From: Manis javanica | Taxonomy: Eukaryota > Chordata > Mammalia > Pholidota > Manidae | Direction: 5' to 3' | DNA: 64,000 nucleotides | Assembly (NCBI RefSeq): GCF_040802235.1 | Contig: NC_133167.1 | Location: forward strand, 17,653,501-17,717,500 | Shown here: positions 1 to 11,000 of the stretch, in pieces | How positions within the stretch are numbered: the stretch's first letter is position 1 | How the letters are laid out: each line of letters starts with the position of its first letter | Notes under the pieces: generated by a model | Seen by the model: only the letters and a program-made list of their open reading frames with translations | Databases searched by the model: none | What the model was told of the DNA's origin: nothing | Program-made: the position numbers and the translations under genes

Positions 1-179
1 ACTGAATAAAGAGTCACCTAGACTTGGCCGCTCCCTCTAGGCACTCAAAACTTGGGCCAATCAAGTCACCATCGCAGTTGAAAGGGAAGGATAGAGAAGC
101 CCAAACTTCATGTCTGTGCCTCCTCTCTTGCCATGAAAGCAGATGCCCTGGGGAGCAACTGCAACTCCCCCACACTGCT

Positions 180-790
180 GGTGGGGGATACAATACACAA
201 TTTCTTAGCAGTTTCTTAAAAGTTAAAATACACCTACAATATGATGTGGCCATTTCATTCTTAGGTATTTACCCAAGAGAAATAAAGGCATATGTCTACC
301 CAAAGATTTCTACACAGATGAATACAAGTAACTTATCTGTAATAGCCTTAAATTGGAAATGTCAGGCAACAGGTAAATGAGTAAACAAATTGGGCTATAT
401 CCATGCTGTGGAATACTACGCAGCAGTAAAAAGGGACTATTAATATACAAGCAACATGGATGAACCACAACAGGTTATGCCAAGTGAAAGAAGGCAGACA
501 GTAAAGAGTAAATGCAATATGATTCCATTGATATAAACTTCTAGAAAATGCCAACTAGTCTCTAGTGACAGAAAGCAGGTAAGTGGTTGCTTGGGGGTGC
601 GGAGAGGGGAGGGGGATGGGGGAAATTACAGAGGGCACAAGGAAACTTTGGGGCTGATGGATGTGTTTATTATTTTGACAATGGTGATAGTTTCAAGGGT
701 GTGTGTTAGTCAAAGCTCATCAAATTTATGCGAAGTGTATTATGTGGCAATAGTATCTTGAGAAAGCTGTTAAAAATGAAACGTGGCAAA
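180..790 (+). repeat. Old LINE1 3' end
   Basis: Contains the diverged ORF2-end/3'UTR text of mammalian L1: a GTATTTACCCAAGAGAAAT-like block, GCAACATGGATGAACC, GCCAAGTGAAAGAAGGCAGAC, GTGGTTGCTTGGGG. No intact frame. It lies downstream of the RUFY4 stop. Confidence 0.85.
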
Positions 791-1220
791 GCAGATCTGG
801 AAGCAGACTCCAGACAGGATTCTCCTGAGCACCGAGAAGGGTGAGCTGGGTGAGAAAGGAGTGTAGGGGAGAAACAGCGGGACCACTGGGGCTTATTTTT
901 GTTCAAGAACTTTCTGAACCTGAAGGGACTTTAGAGAGGACGGCACCTGACTCCCTCACATTACTGGAAAAGCCCAGACAGCTGAAGGCTTTGTCCAAGT
1001 TGCCCAGCCCGTTGTGGGTAGATGTAGGGCTTGAACCCGTCTCCTGACTGGCAGCCTGGCTTCTTCTGCTCTCCACACCACAGTCTGTCCACACAAGATC
1101 CGCCTTAGATCACCAGCTTCTAGAAGGTAGGACCGGTCAGACTAGAAGGCTGGGAAGGGCCGAAGGGAGGGAGCCGACCAGGCGGGTGGGGTGGGTTGGC
1201 CAGTCCTGGAGGGGTCTTTG
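666..1220 (-). other. RUFY4: Probable RUFY4 3' UTR region
   Basis: Downstream of the stop, the minus strand shows no AATAAA until 671-666, which lies inside the old L1 fragment. If used, the 3' UTR would be about 550 bases. No closer canonical signal is seen, so the true end is uncertain. Confidence 0.35.
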
Positions 1221-1323
1221 TCAGGGGACCTGTGCTTCTCCTTCTTGGGAACAGAAGGGGCAGCGGCGCTCTCTCTTCTTGTAATCCACAGAGCAGGCAT
1301 GGCAAACCAGGCCTCCGCAGAGC
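1221..1323 (-). CDS. RUFY4: RUFY4 coding exon 11 (second half of zinc finger, stop codon)
   Basis: 103 bases after the acceptor CTCCCCAG. It encodes LCGGLVCHACSVDYKKRERR and then CPFCSQEGEAQVP followed by TGA (1223-1221). It supplies C537, the C542/C545 pair and the C556/C559 pair. The C-terminal EAQV-x matches the human end I remember. Confidence 0.97.
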
Positions 1324-1980
1324 CTGGGGAGCACAGGTGTGAAGAGGGGGAGCGCATGGTCACAGGGCTTGAGCATCTGCAAGTCCACCTGTTTCTCACC
1401 TCCCAGCAGAATGGCTCTGGGTCTGTCTCAGGAGGCCTCCCCTTTCCTAAAGAGGGTCCCAATGCCTCACCCCTCTGGAGTCCTCTGACTGGGCGGGCTA
1501 TCCTGATGGCCCACTCTCCTCTCTCCTGCTGCTTGTCCTGCCATTGTGTTCCCAGAGGAAGGTGAAGGGAGGGGCTCCCTCTGTACAGGAAGTCTCTTCC
1601 CATTAGTCAGTCTGTTCTCAGAAGGTTTACACAGTCCCATCTTCCAGACACCATTCCTTGTCTGCCCCTTTCCACCATTCTCGTTCATGTCTCTGCTAAG
1701 TGTCAGTAAAATGAGTGGCCAGCCTTAGGTGGCCTTGCATAATGGCCCAGTTCCTGGGTCCCTCTCTTCCCTGGAATGGGCAGGGTGCTGCGGACTGGTG
1801 GATACTGGGCTGTCCCAGAGGAAGGGTTCTGTGCCCGACCCGTTACCTGCACGGGTACCGCCGAGACAGCCGGCCAAAGATCTTGCTACAGCTGACACAG
1901 CACCCAGGGGCCATGGAAGAGAGATGCTGAACCTTCCTCCACAGGCCGTCCTTCTCTCTGATGGGCAGATGGAGGTGGGG

Positions 1981-2016
<36 letters not shown>

Positions 2017-5000
2017 ACACACACACACACACAGACAAAGAGCAAGAGATATCAGGGCAGAAAGACAGAGACAGAAATGGAGAGAGAGAGACACAGGGAG
2101 ATAGACAGTCAGAGAGAAAGGAAGTCAGGGAGTTGGAAAGGGAGAGAGAGAGACACATAGAGAAGTAGATAGGGAGATAAATGTGGAGGAGAGAGAAAAA
2201 CACAGGGAAAGAGATGCAGAGACAAACAAGGACAGAGACAGAGGCAGAGACACAAATACAGAGAAGGATGGAAAGACACATAAAGAGACATGATAGAGGA
2301 AGAGAAATGAAGGGACAGTGAGAGAGACACACACACACATAAGAAATGGGTGAGTCTCCAGTCTTTAAGAGAAGGTGGTGACACCCAGGTACCCATTGCC
2401 CAGCATAATCTTGACCCATTATTTAAGAACTGTTCATATTCCACCTCCTCCAAGGAGCGCTCCCTGATTGCAGATGCCCCCAGAGGTTTCTTGCTCCAGA
2501 CTGCTTTAGCATCTAATGCCTGTTCTCTTTTATTTGGCACTTAGTACAAACTGTCCTGTCATTATGTGTGTTTATGCTCCTGCAAAACCCTGGTCTTCTT
2601 TTGCTTTTAAGGATTGTTTTAAAAGAATGTTTAGGAATGTGGCTTGTTTTACATTTTTATCAAAATGATAAATACACATGATTTAAAAACCCAGCAGCAC
2701 AGAGAAAGGCAATACATCAAAAGGCAAAGACACCCTCCCCACTCCTTCCTGTGTGCAGTGGCAAGCCACTTACATCTTTTGGCTGTTTCTCCTTAATATT
2801 ACTTCCATATTTCAGCAATATGCTCATACCCTTCCTGACTTACCAAGAGAGAACATCTACAGAGCTCCTTACCTTAATATCAAAGGATTTAACTTGTTTA
2901 TTACCATCTATCTTCACTAACTCTTTCTCCTTCCTCCCAAAGCAGCGAAATCCCTCTTTTTGGTTCTTCTATTGGTTACTATTATAATTCGACAGAATAT
3001 TCTCACACATTTATTTTTCACTCATTCTTTTAACTATAGGTAGTGACTACGACTACCATTCTGTTATGATGAGGCCAGCATCATTTCTCTTCAGCTCTCC
3101 TCCTCCCACTTGTCATCTATTCCTACAAGGTCTAATGTGGTAGCCACCAGCCACATGTGGCTGTTTAAATTTGCATTTAACGTAACAAGCTAAAAAAATA
3201 AAAACTTTAGTTCCTTAGTTGTACCAGCCACATCTGAAGTACTCAGTCACTATATGTGACTAGTAGCTACCATAGTGGATGGGGCAAATACGGAACATTT
3301 CCCTCTTCACAGAAAGTTCTATTGGATTCTATTCTATACTTGTTTAGGTGGTGACATATATGTTGGTTCTATAATGATAATTGCTTCCTGTGCTTTGTCT
3401 TCAGGCTGATTCTAACACGGAAAATAAACGAGTAGTATTTATATTATTAGACAGTATATAAGCATTTATAGTATATTATAAAATACAATACATTATCTAA
3501 GTATATAATGTATTACTTCAAGCAGAGCTGTGTTCTAAACGTTTCCCTTCTTGAAAACCTTTTCTTTTTCTAGAATTTTCTACTTGCCTTTCTTTGCCCC
3601 TTATGTGACTTGCTTTTAGTAGAGCCTAATTATTCCCATTTCCCCCAAATTCTTCATCATGTCAGGTATTCTACTGATTCTCTTTCTCCTCAGAGGCTTT
3701 CCTAATAGGCTCTCCATAGTCCGCTACAGCCTGGACTGACTGCTTCCTGAGCTTGCCTGCCCACTTATCATCTTGGGAATTCCCTTTTCTTCTCTCCTGA
3801 GCTCTACTGTTTCCTGAATTCCACATCTTCTCCTTTCTTGGCTTACTTCCTTGTTTTTCTGGAGCACATCCTTAATTAATTTCCTAAGAAGGCTGTGTGG
3901 GAAGTTAATTTTCTTTGACTTTTCTGACAAATATCTTTTCTCTATCACCTTCACCATTTGTTCCATAGTTTGGCTGGATATAGGATTCTAGAAAAAGTCA
4001 GCTTTTCTCAGAACTTGAAAGTATTATACCATTGATTCTTAACATTTGTTGAGTTCTACTTTTATCAGTGACTTGTCTTTTAGGATAGTCTCCTTATCTT
4101 TGTTTTACTGAAATTTCACAATGATACATGGGGATGTGTTTTTTTTTTTACTCTTTCATTTTTTGTGCTGGTCACCCAGTGAAGTCTTTAAATCTAAAGA
4201 TCTGTGTCTATCAGAGCTGGAAAAGTCTCTCACATTTTTATCTGGGAATTTCCTCCATTTTATTCTCTTTTTTTAAAAAAAAAATTCTTGCCAGTTGGAG
4301 AAGACACTGGAACTCCTGGATTGATTCTCTTCTATCTCTAATTCCATCTCTTTGCAATTAGAGATCTGTCTCTGTATGCTTTTTATTCTACTTTTTCAGA
4401 CACTGCCTCATTTTTCTCTCCCAATCCTAGTGAACTTTAAAAATTTTCAGTGATATTTTTAATTTCCAAGAATGGTCCTCATCTTTTGGTGGTCACTTTT
4501 TACAGCATCTTGTTTCATGGGAGATGGATCTTTTCATTTATCTTTGTTTCTCTTTATGTTCTAGACTCTTCTCAATGTCTGGCAATCCATGGTTGGCATT
4601 TCATGTTTAAGAAAGAGGTGATAAAAGCTGGGGTGGAGCTCCAAGTAGTGGAAAGGGTTGGTTGACTTGTAGCTTCCCTGTAGGAGGATTGGGTAGGGAG
4701 CTACTTGCCACATCAGACTCTCAAATGCTGAAATACACTGCTCTTTCATTTGGTGCACCTAACTTTCTATAGAGACGGACCTTTCAATAATTTGCCTGGG
4801 AGCTTGGCTCCTCACTGTTGGTGTTCTGTAGCTGGAGAGGCAGGCAGAAAGCAGGGGGTGTACACTGATTTTTCTAATGAATTTATCAGTTAATTTTCCT
4901 GATTTCTGCCCCTCATCTCACATCTGCCACGTATGTTCCTGGTGTTTCTGGGCACTGAAGTTTTCACTTTGGCTAAATCTAGTATGTGCTCCTCCATTCC

Positions 5001-8000
5001 ATTTCTAGCTTCTGGAAATCAGCTGAAATCTCTCCATCTGTGGTTGGCTCCTCCAACTTTCAGTTGTAAGTTTTATTCTTTCACAATCATTTCAGTGTTA
5101 TTTCAGATACAGAGTAGATATGTGGTCAATCTGCCATCTTGATGCAGAAGTCAATCTATGGCTTTTTATTTTCGTTAAGCTTAAGGACATATTTCCCACA
5201 GCACTTCATCAAGGGATATTATGTTATATAGTATGGGAACTTGTGATGAATTTCTTAAGCACAAGGAAAAGAATCTGTCTGTCCTGAAGAACTGGTATAT
5301 TTCCTAGGGACAGTGAAAATTGGGCAACTTGCTTTGTTTTTCCCTTTTTGATCCTGCTGCCAAGATGCTCAGAGCTAAGTTTTAACCGTAACTCTACTCC
5401 TACCCCTACCCCTACCTCTAACCCTAACCCTACCCCTACCCCTACCCCTAACCCTAACCCTAACCCTAACTGTAACGCTAACCCTAACCCTAACCCTAAC
5501 CCTAACTGTAACGCTAACCCTAACCCTAACCCTAACTCTAACCATAATCCTAACCCTAACCCTAACCCTAACCCTAATCCTAATCCTACCCCTAACCCTA
5601 CCCCTAACCCTAATCCTAACTCTAGCCTGAACCCCTACCCCAGCACTACCCCTACCCCTGCCCCTGCCCCTGCCCCTACCCCTACCCCTAATACTCCAGG
5701 AGAATATATTTTTCATCTACTGTTAAATCTTTTATTTTTCTTTAACAATCAATATATGTCTCTTATCGTTAGCTACCTTAAATTCTTTTGTGAGAAACAT
5801 AGCTAGTTTTTTATATTGCTCTTCCTCACAGTTGACAGTTCCTTGGAGATCACTCCTTAAATTCTTTGTTCTTCCCAGGTTAAGTTCCCCCTTTTCTCAT
5901 CTTTAATGTTACTTGGATTTTGTACAAGAGGATTGAGTCCTAGATGACCCCTCAGTGATCTTCCATTTCTAATGGAACCTGAGCCTGATGTTCTCCTACT
6001 TCCTGAACTGGGTACAAGGATGACATACATGTGAATTATTTGTCCACTAGACTGAAGGGCAGAAACTAGACTTTCCACATCTCCTCTGTCCCCCAGTGAG
6101 CTTATTGGTTTGGAATTGATCCTGGTGAGCCAGGCCTCTGGAACTCAGGACAGGTCCATAGGCCCAGTGGTCTGAGGAAGTGCAGTAGGTAGTCAGATGC
6201 AGGACATATGATTACCTCTTGGTTATCTCCTCCTTCTTCTCCCAATTCCTTCTCAACCCAAGGGATTCTTTCCCTTCTCCTAACCTTAGTAGGTGTATGC
6301 ACATGTGGGATTGGGTTGGGGTGGAAGCGTGCCTTAGAGTCAGAAGACTTAGTGTGATCTATATGCTGTGTGTCCTTGGTGGCCAAGTCAGCCTCTCTGA
6401 CCCTCATCTGTAACATGGGAATAACAGCACAGGTGGCTAAAAGAAGGAAATGAGTTGGCATATATAAATGGGCCAGAACCCTGCTTGATAGTTGCTAGTA
6501 GAATGTAGTTTTCAAACCCCAGCCTCTACTTCCCGTACCACCCCTCTTCCGCACTCCTGCCCCACTGTGTCCACCCTTACTGAATCAGTTCCAGCACCCT
6601 CCTCTTCATGGCATGGGTGAGGTCCCGCTGCCTTCCAAGCTCCTCCTCATACATGGCATCCCTCCTCTCAGCCTCCTGTTGCTTCTGCTCCAGCTCCGCC
6701 TGCAGCCGGGCCTTCTCTTCCTGACACCTAGGTGAGAAGGAAGACTAAGTTCTTAGGGGAGAAAGCTCAGCATCTGTGACTGAGCTAGCCTGGGCCTTTG
6801 TCTGGCAGGGAGCCCCTGGGGGAAGGTGGTGGTCCTCCTGAAGATGGAGTCCACATGACACACACACATGTAGATACATGCCACACAACACATACCACAC
6901 AGACACTCACATAGGCACACATACTCCACATCCCCCAGTCCCCCCATGCCACATACCACACACACAACACATACCACACAACACACACAACACAATACAC
7001 ACATACCACATACTACACATACAAATACCACACCCCACCCCAAACTGACCACTGTGTGCAGCATGATACCTAGAGGCTGACTCATTACCAACCATTCATA
7101 AAAGGTGTAGCCTCATGTATACCTTTAGAGGAGATGAGCCAACATTTCCATGTGTTTTATTTCTTTTTCTTTTCTTTCCCTTTTAAAAAATATTTATATT
7201 TTAAAATGTAATTTCCTTGAAAGGCATATGCATAGTCATGACAGCTCTCTGGAGGGAAGGTGGGTGTCTGGGAACCCAGGCTGGTTGGGCTGGGCCTGGC
7301 TCAGACAATTGGGGTGCTTGTGGGAGAAAGGGTAAGTGGAGTAGGATTTGGGGTAACTTTTTGGCTTTAAAATATTTGAAAAATTGTTACATTGTCTTTT
7401 CAATAAAAAAAGAATGTTAAACAGATGGCTTTCTTAAATTTCTGTTTAATTTTGGGCTTGGAACTTCCTCAGCTGTATTCTTGTTTCTTCTTTTTGTCTT
7501 TAGTGGCTTCTAGAAGGTTCCAAGAAGTCTACTAGACTGGAAATAAAAAGGACCCAGCCTCAGGCCCCAGTCTCTTAGGCCCTCACTCAGAGGGGTGAGT
7601 GCTGCAATGGTGGGCACACATCCTGTGACCTCAGGTTATGTGTGTTTGTGCCCATACACTGGGCTTGAGTGCATTTAAGGGGAAGAGGCTTGCAAGAGGC
7701 TTGACAATGAATTGGGTTATTTTTTTAAATGCTGCCATGTGGCATGCAGCAGGGAAGAAAACTAGGAGGGCTGTAAAAGCAGGCCAACAACAGATAACCA
7801 CTGAAATTGCAGAAAGGCCAGTTCTTACAGCCTTGAGAAAGAGTGTTCTTGTGCTCAGCATTGGATCTGGTCCATGTGTTGACCTTTAATGAACACTCTG
7901 GGCTCCAGTCTCCTCATTTTGTAGTATTGGTATTTCATTCTCCTGAGCTAGTTTACTTGCCCACGGATCCCAGGGCTATTGGTGTGGCCCTGCAGGCCCT

Positions 8001-11000
8001 CATGTGACTGCTGTGGTTAGTGAGTGTCTTTGTGGTGGTAGGAAATGTTTATTAAGCACCTTCTGTGTGCCAATGCTGTTTCAGGTGCTCGGAATGGAGC
8101 AGTGCCTATGGCTCCAGGTGGAGCTTATTCTGTGTTTGGGGCAGTGGTCAAAGCAAGTGATAAACCAACACAATTATTAAACTAAGTGTAAGACAGAGAT
8201 AAATAGGGGGCTGAGAGAGACTGGAGAGGTGTCAGGGAAGGCTTCTTAGACAAGGTGACTTTTAAGTAGGTCTCAAAGATGAAAAGTTAGTAAAGGGCAC
8301 ATGCAAAGTTCTGCAAGTTGGAGAGAACTTGGCTTGTTTGAGGAACTGAAAGAAGCTGGTGAAGCCAGGATACTGAGAAGGGCAGGGGGTGGGGAGGACA
8401 GGAGATGAGGTGGGAAGTAGTGGGGCCTGGTCTATCCCTCTGTGGCCCCATGGGGAGCAGACTTTAGTCTCGCAATGGGAAGCCAGTGAAGTATTTAAGC
8501 AGAGGGTGACAGACACTCCTAGTGCAGGAGGGGACATGGAAGGAAATAAAGTCTACTGAGCACTTACTACATGCCAGGCACTGAGCTTAGTGCCTTATCA
8601 CCTTGTTTCATTTAGTTTTCATATATTTCATATATTCATATATTTCAATATGATCATCATTTTATAGGAGAGAAAGTAGCACTTCTGAGAGGGAGTAACA
8701 CTTGTCCAGTGTCACACAGCTTGATAAGTGGAAGGAGCAGAACTCCAGATGGAGATCTGTCCAGATCTAAACTCTTTTTGCCCCCCCATATCTTTGTCCT
8801 TGCAGAACCCTACAGGACCACCAGTGATGTGTGGTATCAGTACTGAGTGGGCAGCAGGTGGGAGCAAAGGATGATCCTGAGCCCCTGGCATGTCTCAAAG
8901 AAGCTCAGTGCTACCATGATGTTTGTCTAAGTCCCCATCTGAGGTCTTCTTCCAATCACACCTGTCCTAATCACTTTTGCTTTGAGGTCTTACCCAGAAG
9001 GCAGAGGAAAGAAATCTGGTGGTCTCAGAGAGCATAGGAGTAGAAAGAGGGACTTTAGAGACTTGACTGTCTCCTTTTGCAAATCAGAGACCTGAGGCCA
9101 GTTTCCCAGGGCCACAGCCTGGGAAGTGGGTCCTGGAAGCCCCAAAGCTCAGTTCCAAGTATATTTTCATAAGCCCTGTTGCTCTGCTGGAGGCTGTTAC
9201 CTGGATGGTCTGCCCTGTCGTCCCTGTGCATCTAGCCTGGTGCTCTGCACCCATGGGCTGCCCTCCACCCACCTTCAGTCCATTTTCCACACCACAGCCA
9301 GATGATCCTTTAAAAACCTAAGTCACACCCTGAGACCCCTGGCCCAAGACTCTGCTTTGGCCTCCTACAGCAAGTGGGAGTCCTCCTGCTGCATCCACTG
9401 AGGCCTGCTGTCCCCTGCACACTTTCTCTGGGTGGTTGCATTTGCTGGTACCCCTTGCCTGGACCATTTCTCCTGAGGTATTAGCACAGACTGGTTTTTC
9501 CTGGAGTTTCTGCTCAGATGTCATCTCCTCGGCAGAGGCTTCTGTGACTCTAAATCTAGAAGACTCTCCTGTCTCTTTCTATCCCTTTTCCTGGCTTGAT
9601 TTTCCCCCACAGAGCCTCTGACTACCTGACATCATATTTCTACTTGATGACGTACTATCTGTCTCCCCAGGTCTGTGACAGTGGACACGGCCTGTGCTGT
9701 TCACTGCTGTCCCTCCAGCTCATTGGCCGTAGTAGAGGCACAATACATATTGTTGCTGGACTGACGGGCCCCCGTGGCACTTCCATTCTCTGGTGGTAAG
9801 ATAGCTGTCACCAGCTTGATGCCCATGGCCCCTTTTCCCAGGAATGCGGTGTTTTGTCCTAAGTTCCCTGGACCCCAGGAGGCAGAGAAGCACATCTCCT
9901 GCCTAGCCTACGAGCTTCAGGTATTCTCCATCGGCGTCCCCATGTCTCTCCCATAGAACCCCTAGCCACACCTCCCTCCTGAGCTCCAGCTTAGCTGCCT
10001 GCCCAGCAGCTTCACTGGGGTCTCTAACAGGTGTCTCACACAGTACCTGCTCACAACTCAGCTGAACTTTCCCCACAAAGGCTGCTTTGCCACAGCAGAC
10101 TGTAACCAGTGACTCTAGCTATCCAGGCCAGAAACCACCAGTTATTCTCGACTTCTGTCCTCTCACACCCTACATTCAGTCCCTTGGGAAGCCCGACCTC
10201 ACAGCTGATCCAACATCCAGCAGCTTCTCTGCACCTCCACCACCGCCAGCACATTCCAGGCACCATCGCCCTCCCACTCCTCATCTGTCTTTCTGCTTGC
10301 AAACTAGCTTTCCTACAGACTAGCTTCACAGAGCAGCAGGCGTGAGCCCTTGAGAACACAGGTCAGTCCAGAAGAGGCATGCCTACAGAGACAGAAAGCA
10401 GGTTAGTGGTTTGGGGACATGGGGAGCGAATGGGTAGTGACTGGGAGCGGGTACAGGGTTTCTTTTTGGGCTGATGAAAATGTTCTAAAATTGATTGTGG
10501 TGTTCAATGCATAACCTTATGAATATACTACAAACCACTGAATTGTTTTGAAAAAAGAGAAACATATTTTTAACATTAAAATAGTCACATCATATCCTTC
10601 CTCTGCTCAGAACTCTCAGTTGTTCCCATCTAATTCCTAGCCAAAACCAAGGTCCTTTGATGACCTACTAGGGTCTCCCATGAACTGCCTGACCTTTCTC
10701 TATATCCTCTCCCTCTTTCACACCACTGGGGCCGTAATGCTTCTCTGATATTCCTAGAACCTGCCATGCCCACTCCTAACTCGGCCTTTGCTCTTGCTGT
10801 TCCCTCTGCCTGGAACATTCTTCCACCGCACAGCCAATGGATCAGCCCTTCCTTCCTTCAGGTTTTTACTCGAACATCACTTCCGTGGTCTCGCCACCTT
10901 CATTAATATCACTTCCCATTACTATTTCTTTATTTCTATTTATTCGCCTTTCCTGCTTTTTTTCCTCTTTAGAGCTTATCACAATCTGACATTCTATGTA

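Larger units (their letters stand above)
1958..6580 (-). other. RUFY4 intron 9
   Basis: Holds, from the exon 10 side, a (CA)n run, a 300-base GA-rich tract, AT-rich LINE-like sequence, an hAT-type element near 3126-3325, further LINE-like sequence and the telomere-type array at 5384-5694. No coding region is supported. Confidence 0.8.

Noticed and set aside
1886-2540. Cys/Leu/Ser-rich minus-strand frames up to 177 residues
   Set aside because: They read through the CA run and GA-rich tract; only the part overlapping 1847-1957 is coding, in the RUFY4 frame.
5348-5806. 152-residue plus-strand frame rich in Thr/Pro/Asn-Pro and its Arg-rich minus-strand twin
   Set aside because: Both are translations of the telomere-type hexamer array and carry no gene-like signal.
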